A stretch of 64,000 nt of DNA, from assembly GCA_966211955.1 (NCBI GenBank), contig CBIHOF010000013.1, positions 62,001 to 126,000 on the forward strand, written 5' to 3'. The notes beneath the pieces were generated by a model that worked only from the letters and a program-made list of their open reading frames with translations, did no database searches and was not told where the DNA came from. Each line of letters opens with the position of its first letter. Position 1 is the first letter of the stretch. Source of the stretch: Albitalea sp966211955 (GTDB lineage Bacteria; Pseudomonadota; Gammaproteobacteria; Burkholderiales; Burkholderiaceae_C). The position numbers were made by a program, and so were the translations under genes. Below, one piece after another: positions 40,923 to 50,600 of the stretch.

Positions 40923-43450
40923 CGCAGCCGCTGGACCCGCAGGCGTGGCAGCGCCTGAAGGCGCTGTTGGCCGAAGGCCTGGCGCTCGCGGCCAATGAAC
41001 GGCCGGGGTTCATCGAACGTGCATGCCACGGCGATGCTGCCTTGCGCCAGGAACTTGAATCCCTGCTCGCCGCCGGCGACCGCACCGGAACGCCGCTGGA
41101 CACGCACCCGGGCAAACAATTGCTCGACGCGCTGGGCGCGCCGTCCGCGCCGTCCGCGCCGGCCTGGATCGGACGCCGTCTGGGCGCCTACCAGCTCGTC
41201 GCACTCATCGCACGCGGCGGCATGGGCGAGGTCTACCGCGGCAAGCGCGCCGACGGCCAGTACGAACAGCAAGTCGCCGTCAAGCTCATGCGCGAGAGCC
41301 CGGACCCGGAGTTCCTGCGGCAGCGCTTCGACGCCGAGCGACGCATCCTTGCGACACTGGACCACCCCAACCTCGCGAAGATGCTCGACGCGGGCGTGGC
41401 CGACGATGGCTCGCCCTACTTCGTGATGGAGTTTGTCGACGGCCAGCCCATCGACGCCTACTGCGAATCGCACGAGCTCGGCATCGACGAGCGCCTGCGG
41501 CTGTTCCGCACCGTGTGCCAGGTGGTCGAGTACGCGCACCGGCAAGGCGTGGTGCACCGCGACCTCAAGCCCAGCAACATCCTCGTCACCGCGAAGGGCG
41601 TGGTGAAGCTCGTGGATTTCGGCATCGCCAAGCGCATCGGGCCAGCGGACGATGCGGCGGTCACGGCCACCGCACAGCGCGCGCTGACGCCCGAGTACGC
41701 CAGCCCCGAGCAGGTGCGCGGCGAAACCGCCACGCCGGCGAGCGACATCTATGCACTGGGCGTGGTGCTGTACCGCCTGCTCACGCACGCGAGCCCCTAT
41801 GGCGACACCACCGGCGACAGCTACGCGCTGACTCGCGCCATCTGCGACACCGAACCACTGCGCCCCAGCCGTGCGCCGGATGCGAGCGGCCAGCCCCCCT
41901 CGCGAACCCTGCGACGCCGGCTGCAGGGCGACCTCGACGCGGTCGTGCTCATGGCGCTGCGCAAGCAACCCGATCGCCGCTATGCATCGGCCGAGGCGCT
42001 GGGCGACGACATCTTCCGGCACCTCGAAGGCCTGCCGGTGCAGGCGCGTCGCGGCGCCTTCAGCTACCGCGCGGGGCGCTTGCTGCTGCGGCACAAGGCG
42101 GTGGCGGGCGCGGTGCTGTTCGCCAACCTCGCACTCATCGTCGGCATCGGCATCGCCAGCTACGAAGCGGTGCAGGCGCGGCAGCAGCGCGAGCGCGCAC
42201 AGCACCATGCGCAAAGCGTGCGGCGGCTTGCCAACACCTTCATGTTCGAGGTGCACGACGCCATCGCCGAGCTGCCCGGCGCCACGCCGGCCCGCAAGCT
42301 GCTCGTGCAGAACAGCCTCAAGTACCTCGAAGAGCTGAGCAACGAATCGGGCGGCGATGCAAGCCTTCGCGTGGAGCTCGCGACCGCCTACCGAAAGATC
42401 GGCGACATCCAGGGCCGCGCCTTCACGGCCAACCTGGGCGACCCGGACGGCGCGCTCAAAAGCTATGCACGCGCCGTCGCACTGCTCGACGGCGTGCCGG
42501 GCGAGGCGGCCCAGCGGGAGCTGGTGAACCTGTACAAGCGTCAGGCCGGCGTGCTTGTCATGCGCAATGAATCGGCCGCCGCACTCTCCGCCGCCGGCAA
42601 GGCCGTTGTCATTGCACAAAGAATTGCCGATGCGCACCCGAACGACGAAGCCGACCTGATGCTGCTGGCGTCAAGCCACGGCCAGCATGCGCAAGCCATG
42701 CAAGGTGCCGGCAAGATGGACGACTTCATGGTCGAGTCGGAGAAGGCTGCGACGCTGCTGCGGCGTGTCCTCTCGCGCAATCCTGACCAGCGCGATGCGC
42801 AGCTCTACCTCAGCAGCCATTACTCTCAGCTTGGCGACCGCTACCTCGAACGCGACACCACGCCCGAAACCGCGACGCTCGCCCACGACGCATTCACCCA
42901 AGGTGTCGCGCTGCTGGAGCGCGCGGCCGCGGGCAAGCCTGACGATGCCTTGCTCGCGGCCCGCGTGGCCGCGATGAGCGACGACGTGGGCCGTGCGCTG
43001 CTGCGCCTGCACCGGCCGGCCGAGGCACGCACACAACACCTCAAGGCGCTCGCCATCTGGGACAAGCTCAGCGGCGCGGACCCCACCAATGCGCGCTACC
43101 GGTTCGAACGCGCGCACTGCCTCGGCCAACTCGGCGCCGCACTCATCGACATCGGCAACCCCGCCGACACCGCCGACGCAAGGCAACGCCTGCAAACCGC
43201 CGTGGACGTCTTCGACGGACTGCCCGAGGGGGCAAAGCAGGACACCTACCCGATCTACACCCATGCGGCCAACCTCTACCATCTCGGCCAGGCGCTGCAG
43301 GCGCAGGGCGACAGATCGGCGGCGAAGATGCGCTACGAGCAAAGCCTCTCGCTGCTGGACGACATGGAGAAGCGCGTCGGCAACGCGCCCGGGAACGTCA
43401 CTGCACAGGACGCACGCACGGCGATCGAGCGACTGGCCTCCGCCCGCTGA
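40919..43450 (+). CDS. Membrane Ser/Thr protein kinase with C-terminal TPR-like region
   Basis: 843 codons. A 75-residue N-terminal segment (WQRLKALLAEGLALAANERPGFIERAC) is typical of sigma-linked kinases. The Hanks-type kinase domain has the Gly loop ARGGMGEVYRG (about 97), the Lys in VAVKLM, HRDLKPSN (about 214) and DFG (about 234). One membrane helix lies near residues 395-417. The 400-residue extracytoplasmic part is made of helical TPR-like repeats (for example GALKSYARAVALLDG and AEARTQHLKALAIWDKL). It probably senses something outside the cytoplasm and signals to the overlapping ECF sigma factor. Confidence 0.9.
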   Translation: MTQPLDPQAWQRLKALLAEGLALAANERPGFIERACHGDAALRQELESLLAAGDRTGTPLDTHPGKQLLDALGAPSAPSAPAWIGRRLGAYQLVALIARGGMGEVYRGKRADGQYEQQVAVKLMRESPDPEFLRQRFDAERRILATLDHPNLAKMLDAGVADDGSPYFVMEFVDGQPIDAYCESHELGIDERLRLFRTVCQVVEYAHRQGVVHRDLKPSNILVTAKGVVKLVDFGIAKRIGPADDAAVTATAQRALTPEYASPEQVRGETATPASDIYALGVVLYRLLTHASPYGDTTGDSYALTRAICDTEPLRPSRAPDASGQPPSRTLRRRLQGDLDAVVLMALRKQPDRRYASAEALGDDIFRHLEGLPVQARRGAFSYRAGRLLLRHKAVAGAVLFANLALIVGIGIASYEAVQARQQRERAQHHAQSVRRLANTFMFEVHDAIAELPGATPARKLLVQNSLKYLEELSNESGGDASLRVELATAYRKIGDIQGRAFTANLGDPDGALKSYARAVALLDGVPGEAAQRELVNLYKRQAGVLVMRNESAAALSAAGKAVVIAQRIADAHPNDEADLMLLASSHGQHAQAMQGAGKMDDFMVESEKAATLLRRVLSRNPDQRDAQLYLSSHYSQLGDRYLERDTTPETATLAHDAFTQGVALLERAAAGKPDDALLAARVAAMSDDVGRALLRLHRPAEARTQHLKALAIWDKLSGADPTNARYRFERAHCLGQLGAALIDIGNPADTADARQRLQTAVDVFDGLPEGAKQDTYPIYTHAANLYHLGQALQAQGDRSAAKMRYEQSLSLLDDMEKRVGNAPGNVTAQDARTAIERLASAR

Positions 43451-43468
43451 GAGCGGTGCGAACACGTT

Positions 43469-43488
43469 CGGCGCGACCCTGCGCGCCG
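43469..43488. terminator. GC-rich stem-loop between convergent kinase and luxR genes
   Basis: CGGCGCG (43469-43475) and CGCGCCG (43482-43488) form an exact 7-bp stem with a 6-base loop in the 53-bp gap. No T-run follows on either strand, so it is a weak candidate for termination or mRNA 3'-end protection. Confidence 0.35.
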
Positions 43489-43503
43489 AGCGCTCGCCCA
43501 GTC

Positions 43504-44421
43504 TCAAGGAATCAAGTCGAGATCCGCCGGCCGGCTGTCGGTCACGTCCATCGGCCCGCGCGTGGCGGCCTGCGTGAGCTGCACCCGATTGCGCACGGCG
43601 AAGCGGCGGCGAAGCTGGCGCATGTGGTAGTCCACCGCGTGTGACGACAGGTGGAGCTCGTAGGCGATCTGCTTGTCGCTTGCGCCCTGCGCCACCAGCT
43701 CGAGGATCTCGCGCTGGATGGGCGTGAGCGTCGGAGCGGGGGTGGCGGCCACCGGCACCTCGGTGTAGCGGGTGGAGAACTCATGCACGCACAAGCCGAG
43801 CGTCAGCACCTGGCCGAGCAGGGCACCGTCCATCCAGCCATTGCCCGGCGTGCGTGTCAGCAGGCTCACGAAGTGGCGTTCACTGCCAGCGGGCCCAGGC
43901 AGCACCAGCATGGCGCCGGCACGCATGCCGGTGTCCGCGAGGTCCGCCACGAAGCGCCGCAGAGCCGACTGCGGCGGCGAGCTGCGCGCCTCTTCGTCCA
44001 GGCCCTCGATGGTCCATGCGTAGGGCAGGCTCGATTGCAGGCCGCCGCGAAGCCGCGGATCCACCTCGTGATACGACTGGGAGAAATAGTGCTGGGCCCA
44101 GGCCGGGTCGGTGTGCGTCACGCACATCGAAATCGGGTCCGCGCGGTCGCCATGCGACATCAGCCGACCATAGGCCAGCCATTCGAAGCCGATCGCATGC
44201 AGCACGGCCGCGACCGTGCGTCGCCGCTCGGCCAGGCTCTCGGCGGCGAGCAGGTCAGACAGCAGCGATGGCCCGCGCGGCAAGGCCGCACGCACGGCCG
44301 GACCGAGCGAGGCAGGCTCCTGGTAGAGCAGGACATTGGCGCGCTGCGCGCCCGGACGTGCACGGACGGCATGCAACCATTCCGGCTCGCAAGGCGCTCC
44401 GTGATGCGGCGAATATTCCAT
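43504..44421 (-). CDS. LuxR-family regulator with autoinducer-binding domain (LuxR solo)
   Basis: 305 codons. The central part matches the acyl-homoserine-lactone-binding domain, with the invariant residues in place: Trp and Tyr of AWAQHYF, Asp-Pro of YHEVDPRL, Trp of PYAWTI and Gly of DTGMRAG. The C-terminal LuxR helix-turn-helix is LTPIQREILELVAQGASDKQIAYELHLSSHAVDYHMRQL. No luxI synthase gene is in the window, so it is a solo or answers to a distant synthase. It is the first gene downstream of the T3SS operon and the giant gene, on the same strand and 215 bp away, and could control virulence or host-contact genes. Confidence 0.85.
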   Translation of the reverse strand: MEYSPHHGAPCEPEWLHAVRARPGAQRANVLLYQEPASLGPAVRAALPRGPSLLSDLLAAESLAERRRTVAAVLHAIGFEWLAYGRLMSHGDRADPISMCVTHTDPAWAQHYFSQSYHEVDPRLRGGLQSSLPYAWTIEGLDEEARSSPPQSALRRFVADLADTGMRAGAMLVLPGPAGSERHFVSLLTRTPGNGWMDGALLGQVLTLGLCVHEFSTRYTEVPVAATPAPTLTPIQREILELVAQGASDKQIAYELHLSSHAVDYHMRQLRRRFAVRNRVQLTQAATRGPMDVTDSRPADLDLIP

Positions 44422-44513
44422 GACCGAATTGCTCCTGGACGAACCGACTCATTGGCACCTCATAAGGCGAGAGATCGGCCGCAGGCGGCTCACGCTTTTT
44501 CATCGCGATACGT

Positions 44514-44528
44514 TTGCAACACTTGCAA
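44514..44528. promoter_or_regulatory. TTGCAA-CAC-TTGCAA element upstream of luxR-type gene
   Basis: Two copies of the self-complementary hexamer TTGCAA (44514-44519 and 44523-44528) flank CAC about 95 bp before the LuxR start codon. The symmetry fits a dimeric regulator site. Binding by the LuxR protein is a guess. The rest of the 44422-44636 gap shows only a small CATCG/CGATG stem just after the giant gene's stop. Confidence 0.35.
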
Positions 44529-44636
44529 GGCCGTTCGCGTCCTCTGCCCTTTTCGGACGACTGTGCGGTGCCTCGAAGAGCCGGTCAAGAAGAAAGCGTT
44601 TCTGTCAGGTCATCGATTTTTCCGATGGACCATGAA

Positions 44637-47600
44637 TCATGGTGCCGTTGCATTCACGTTGATCTGCCAGCCGTCCAGCAGCGTGTCCGGGTCTCCCGGG
44701 ACATCGCTGACGCGGCCGTCGTTGAGCTCTGGCCGAAAGCCACGCTGCGGGTTGATCTGCAGGAGCTTGGCCAGGGCCGCCTGCGCCTGTCCGTTCGCAC
44801 CGTCCAGCGATGCACGCTGCGCGGCGGTCAACAAGGTGTCGGCGTGGTTTCCGGCAATCGCCCACAAGGACGCAGCCCTGGGATCGCGGCTGTCCACCGT
44901 GACGAAGATCGGACGCGCCTTTGGCGGCGGGGTGCTTGCTGGCGGGGAGCTTGTTCCTGGTGTCGGAGTCGGACTGCCTGAGGTCGTGGGCGCCGGGGTC
45001 GTCGTCGATGCAGGAGTGGGTGTCGGCGTGGGTGTCGGCGTGAACGAGCTCGTGGGCGACGGCGTCAGACCTGGCCCTCCTGGGGTCACGCCGGGCTTCG
45101 CGCCCTTTTTCTTGTCATCCCCGAACATTTGCTCCAGCACCGTCACGAGCGCGAGGCCGATCAGCCCCGATGCCGCGACGATGGTGGCCTTGGGCGTGCT
45201 GCGGGGCTTGTCCACGTGGCCGGCATCGGACCAGTGCCCTTCCTGCGAACCGAACAGCTTCTGCTTGGCGAACTCGATCGGCGGAAGTCCGAACTCAGCG
45301 CGGAAGCCGGCACGGCTGAGATAGCCCGTCGCGCCCGCGAGCACGCCGCTCACGAAGGCCTGCGATAAATGCAGGGTCGCTTCGACGTTGCTGCCCCGCG
45401 CCGCGGCCTGCAAGCCGGCGACCACGTTGTCACCGGCGAGCGCGGCATTGCCCACCGCGAGCGCGGGGTATGCGCCCAGCCCCGACAGCCGCCTGAACAG
45501 CGGCAGCTCGGTGAGGTTGCGGCCGAACTGCCCGCTCACCGCCCCCGTCAGGTGATAGCCGCTCAAGGCGCCGTTGCCCAGCGCAAGCGCGGCCATCGCC
45601 GTCGCGTGCAAGGCAGACGGGTGGTCGGCCAGTCCCTGCAGCGACCCCCAGAAGCCCACCTGGTAGGCCAGTGCCGTCGCGCCCGAGATGCTGCGGCCCA
45701 GCGGCGTGCGAAAGTTGGTCGGCTCGATGCCGCTCGTGGTGGCGCCCGCGGCCCGGTCGAAGCGCGGAACCCACGAGGTCGCCTCCGATTGCACAAGCGC
45801 GTGCCGCGTGTCCTGGGTCTCGCCAGCCTGGGTGTTGATCTTCTGGTTCAGCAGGTAGTGCAGGTCGGTCTTGGCTTGCGCCACGGCATCGGCCAGGCCC
45901 TCGGGCCCCGTGAAGCGACCTTCGTCCAGCGCCGAGCGCGGGCCCCACTTCGCCAGCCGCGAGGCCATGAAGTCCAGCATCTCCTGCGTGACGATGCCCT
46001 CTTCCTGGAAGCCTTCGCTGACCTTGCGGTTGATCTGCTGATGGCCCGTGCGCAAGAGGCCCTGCGTCCCTCGCTCGGCCAAGGCTGCGGCACTCACCCA
46101 CGGCGTGAGCAGGCCGGCGTCCATCGCGACAGCCCCGCCGCCGAGCATCGCAAGCCCCGAGGCGCCCAGCACGGTGAGGATCTGCTTCATCTGCCGCTTG
46201 CCCTGCGCCTCGAGCGCCGTGTTCACATCGTTCTGGCGCAGTGTCACGAACTCGGTCGCCAGCAGCGTCGTCAGTTGCAGTGAACGCGGTGCACCCGCCT
46301 TGCCGGCGGCATCGGCGGCCTGCAATGCCTCGGGCGTGTACTGATTGCCGTCCGGGTCGCGCAACCGGCCCAGCTGCTCTGCATTGAAAGGCCCCTGGCG
46401 CAGGTAGCGCCGCACCGTCTGCGGCTTGCCGGCCTGCGTGGTGGTTCGAGTGGTCGGGGCGACTTGCCCGGCGGGCTTCACGCCGTCAGGGAGGATGAGC
46501 CGGTCGTTTGCGTCATAGCCCATGAGCTCGCGCGGGCGGCCGCCCACCAGCATCTGGCCGTGCGCCGCTTGCTGATGCACACCGGCCGCAAGCACCGGAT
46601 CGCTGATGTCCGCCTTGGGAAGGCGCGCTGGCTTGGCAACCCCGGCCGGCACGATCAGCTGGTTCGGCCGCGGTCCCAACGGGCTCACGCCTGGGTGCTG
46701 GCGCTCATAGTTGGCCACGAAATTCTTCAGGTCGGCTCGACGCTCGGCGGGCATGGCGTCGATGTAGTCCGCATGCCGTGGCTCATGCGCCGCACGGTAG
46801 CGGAACCAGTCGATGCGTGGTTTCGATTGCTCGTACAAGTTGCGAAAGCCGTCGCCCGCATAGGTTCGAAGCGCCTGCGGGTCGCGCTGTTCGAGAGCGC
46901 GCAGGATGTCTTGCTGCTGGTACCAGGGCGCGGCGAGTTGCTCGAAGGACTGGAAGTTGGTGACGTCGCCGCCGTAGAACACGCGGCCGCTCGCCAGGAT
47001 GTCGAGCATGGTGCCGCTGTGCTTGGGGTTTTGCAGCAAGGCCTGGATCGACGGCATCCACGAGCTGTCCCAGTTGACGTGCTCGAGCAGCGGATGGCGC
47101 GATGCCCATTGAACCAGCTGTGCATGCTGCGCGCTGTCGCGCACCCAGTTGCCCACGCCCATGTGCGCGCTGACGAGCAGCAGCGGATCCTTCACCGTGC
47201 CCTTGGCCTGGATGCGAGCCACCTCCGCATCGGTCATCACATAGCGCGGGTCGGTGTAGGGCACGTCGCTCAGGTCGTGCGAACCCAGGCGCATGAGCAC
47301 GTTCATCAGGTTGAAGAAGTGCCGGGAATCGCCCGGCGATGCGACCGGCCGGCCGTCGCGGCCGGACAGCTCCATCGCGCTGTAGTCCATGTGCAGAACC
47401 GTCACGAGGCCTGCGTCGCGGTAGGCGTCGAGCGACTTCTCCAGCGCGTTGTTCAGGTAGGTGCCGGTCTCGCCGTAGCGGTCGGAGCGAAGCGGGTCCA
47501 TGCGATTGGTGCGGCCGTCGAGCTGGCTCTTCAACTCCTTGAGCCCGTTGATCTCGCCGGCCATCGGGTAGAGCTTGCTGAAGTGCAGCAGCAGGTGGGC

Positions 47601-50600
47601 CAACTGGTCGCCGGTCGAGAAGGGAGCGCCCTCGTAGGTGGGAATGCCGGTGATCGACGGGATGAGGTTTTTGGCAAGCGACGGCGGCAGGCCTTCTTCT
47701 GCCAGCGTCTGCGGCAGCTTCTCGTACTGCGACAGGATCTTCCAGTCGTCGCGGTGCGAGTAGAGCGACAGGATCTCCGCCACGTCCAGGTTGGTGTAGC
47801 CCTGCCACGCGCCGAGGTTGGCCCGCGTGAGGTAGGGAATCATCTCGTACGAGATCATCATCCTCAGGTCTTGCGCCTTCGGGTCGTTGATCAGGCCCCG
47901 CTTGTTCATCCCCTCGAGCATTCGCTTGATGAAGTTGAGCTGCTCCAGGTAATGCGGATGCGCGAAGACGTTGCCGTGGTTGTGGATGTCGTTGACGACC
48001 AAGCCGCCTTGCAAGTCCTGCATCGGGATGGGCGCGCGGCGCGTGTTCGTCGCCACGCGGCGCGAGACGAAGCGCTGCGGCTCGGGCGATGCGCCGGGGC
48101 CGGTGCGCTTCATCACCGCCTTGGTGGCACCGAAGGCCCGGTAGTTGCGCGCCTCGTCGTATTGCGGATCGCCCTTGCGCTGGAAGTGGCCATGCTCGAC
48201 CTGCTCGTAGCTTGGGTCGCTCTTGAGCGCTGGGTTCACGCCGGGCGCATCGTAGGGGTCGCGCACCCAGGCGACGTCGCTCAATCCCTGGCCAGCCTGG
48301 AGCGCTTGCGGAGCTTCGGTGGACACGACGAACGCATGCGTGTGGCCATCGGCCGGCTTGCCGAAGAGCTCATGCACGGTCTGCGCGGTCAACGGGTCGG
48401 CCTTCGTGCCGCTGTGCCACGTGACGTCGGTGGCGCCCGCGGGAATGGTGCCGCGCGCCACGACTTCGGCAGGCGTGAAAGACAGCGGCCGCGCGGCGCG
48501 GCTGCCTGGCACGCTCACGACGTACACCTGCCGGTCACCGCCGAAATTGACTTCGCCATTCCACAGCCACGGCGAAAGGAGCGTGGCCCACTGCTCGGTG
48601 GAGAACATCATGCTTTCCGCGGGGACTGGCGCAGCCGGCACGGCCGTGGTCGTCGGCTGCGTGTGGGCGCCTGCGGTGGGCGTCGTGGACGTGGTCTGGA
48701 CCACGGGCTTCGTCGAGGACGTTCCCGTGCCCGCCGTCTTCGCTGTTGCCGCACCGGGGTTCCCGGCCACGCGCGGCAAGCTCACCTGCTTGACGGGCAC
48801 GGTCACCGCCGGCTTCTGGTTGCCGGCTGCTCCCTTCGGCCCGCCCTTGGGCAAGGGCCGTGGCGCCTTGCCCGCCCCGCCCTTCACCTCCGGCGGTGGT
48901 CCGTCGACGAACAGCTCGCCGAACTTCGGCCCCTTCATCTTGTCGAGCGCCGAGGCGTAACCCTCGGGCACCTGGTCGTGGATGAACTCCACGCGCGAGC
49001 CCAAGGTGTCGAGCCTGGCCAGCGCTTGGGGTGAGGTCAGCCGTGTCTGCATCGCCTGGGCGTGCTCTGGTGACAGGCCGAAGAGGTCGACCACATGCAC
49101 ATCAACGCCAGCGTTGCCGAGGATGTGTCCGACCACCCGGTCCACCGCAATCGCCTGGTCTCTCGCAGACAGCGGCATCAGCCCGCGATCCATCAGGAAC
49201 GGTCCCTTGAGAGAGACGTCCTTCCAGGCCTTGCCACCGTGGAAGTTGGGGCCGTGGAAGTCGATGCCCTGCGTGCTCGAAGGCCGCAAGCTGAGCCCGA
49301 ACGCTTTCATGGTGCGGTAGGCGCCGATCGCCTCGCGAGCGAGGAAGGTCTGCGGCTTGCCTTCGGCGGACACCTCGTGGTTGGCGCCCAGGTCGATGAG
49401 CTGCCGAACCCCTGCCCCTTTTGCAAGGAGGGCCCGCATCGCCGATGCGGCCCTCGCGTGTTCCTGCGCGTGCGGCGAGTGCAGTTGCTGGTGTTCGGTG
49501 GCCGGCTGCGAGATGGGCGTCGAGCTGGTCTCGCTGCCTGAAGCGATGGCCTTGCGGCTCGCGCCCGCGGGCAGCGCGAGCGGCGACGCGTTGATCACGC
49601 CCGCCGGATCGGACTGCATCCACGGCATGAAGGGGGTGAGTGCATCCGGGGCGGACACACGAGGGAAGGCGATGACCGCAGGCTCCACATTGACGGGCAC
49701 GACCGGCGCGGTGTCGTGGCCGGTGGGTACGGCGACCTGCGCGCCGGGCGTCCTGCCGGCACTGGCCTGCGCGCCGGCAGGCAGCGGCGGGCGGCCGCCG
49801 GGCTCGCCCGTCGCCGGCGCGGGTTGAGTCGCGTGTTCGTCCAGCCCCACCACTCGCCACACACCATCGGCGCCCTGCTGCGCTTGCAGCACAGGGTGCT
49901 CTGCATTCGCTGCAATCGGCTCGGCCGTGACCGGCTCCTGGAACCCCGCACCTGCCGGCCGGCCCGTGCCTGTGGTGGGGCCTTCGGTGCCGAAGTTCGC
50001 GATTCGCGACTGGATGCCGGTATGCACCCGCACATAGCCCTTGGCAAACACCGGCGATGCAAAGCCCGCCGCGTTCAGTCCAAGCATGCCAAGCTGCTCG
50101 CTGCGTTCGCCCGGACTCAAGTGGTCCCAGTTCTGCACCAGGTTGCGAACGCCATCGCCCATGGCGCCGGCACTGCCCCAGCCGAGCGGCTTGGCCGCGA
50201 TGCTCGCGGGCTTTCCGATCGCGGCCGACCGTGCCATGAAGGTCTGGACATCGCTCATGTGAGTGGCGAATGCAGCCGCATCGCCCGCCTTCGCCGCCGT
50301 CTCGGCGAGCTCCATCGAGGCACGTGCCTTCATCGCGAGCTGCAAGGCACGGCCCGATGCGCCCACCACCGGGATGCTCGCCGCCGACAAGCCAAGGTTC
50401 ACCCACTCCATGCGCGCCTGTTCGTTCTTGAACGGATTGACGCTCACGCCGTGGTCGGCCTGGTTCTGCAGCGACATGGCCGAGGTCACCACGCCGTAGG
50501 CGCCCGCCGCGATCAAGGAGCCCGATGCAAACATCAGCGCGCCGCCAGGGACCGACAAGGTGCCCAGCGAGCCGACTGTCAATACGACGCCCGCGATGAG

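Noticed and set aside
43451..44636. luxI-type synthase next to the LuxR gene
   Set aside because: Neither gap nor neighbouring frames contain a synthase-like sequence.
46464..49034. 856-codon plus-strand open frame inside the giant gene
   Set aside because: Antisense to the amidohydrolase-like part of the giant gene; composition typical of GC-driven shadows.
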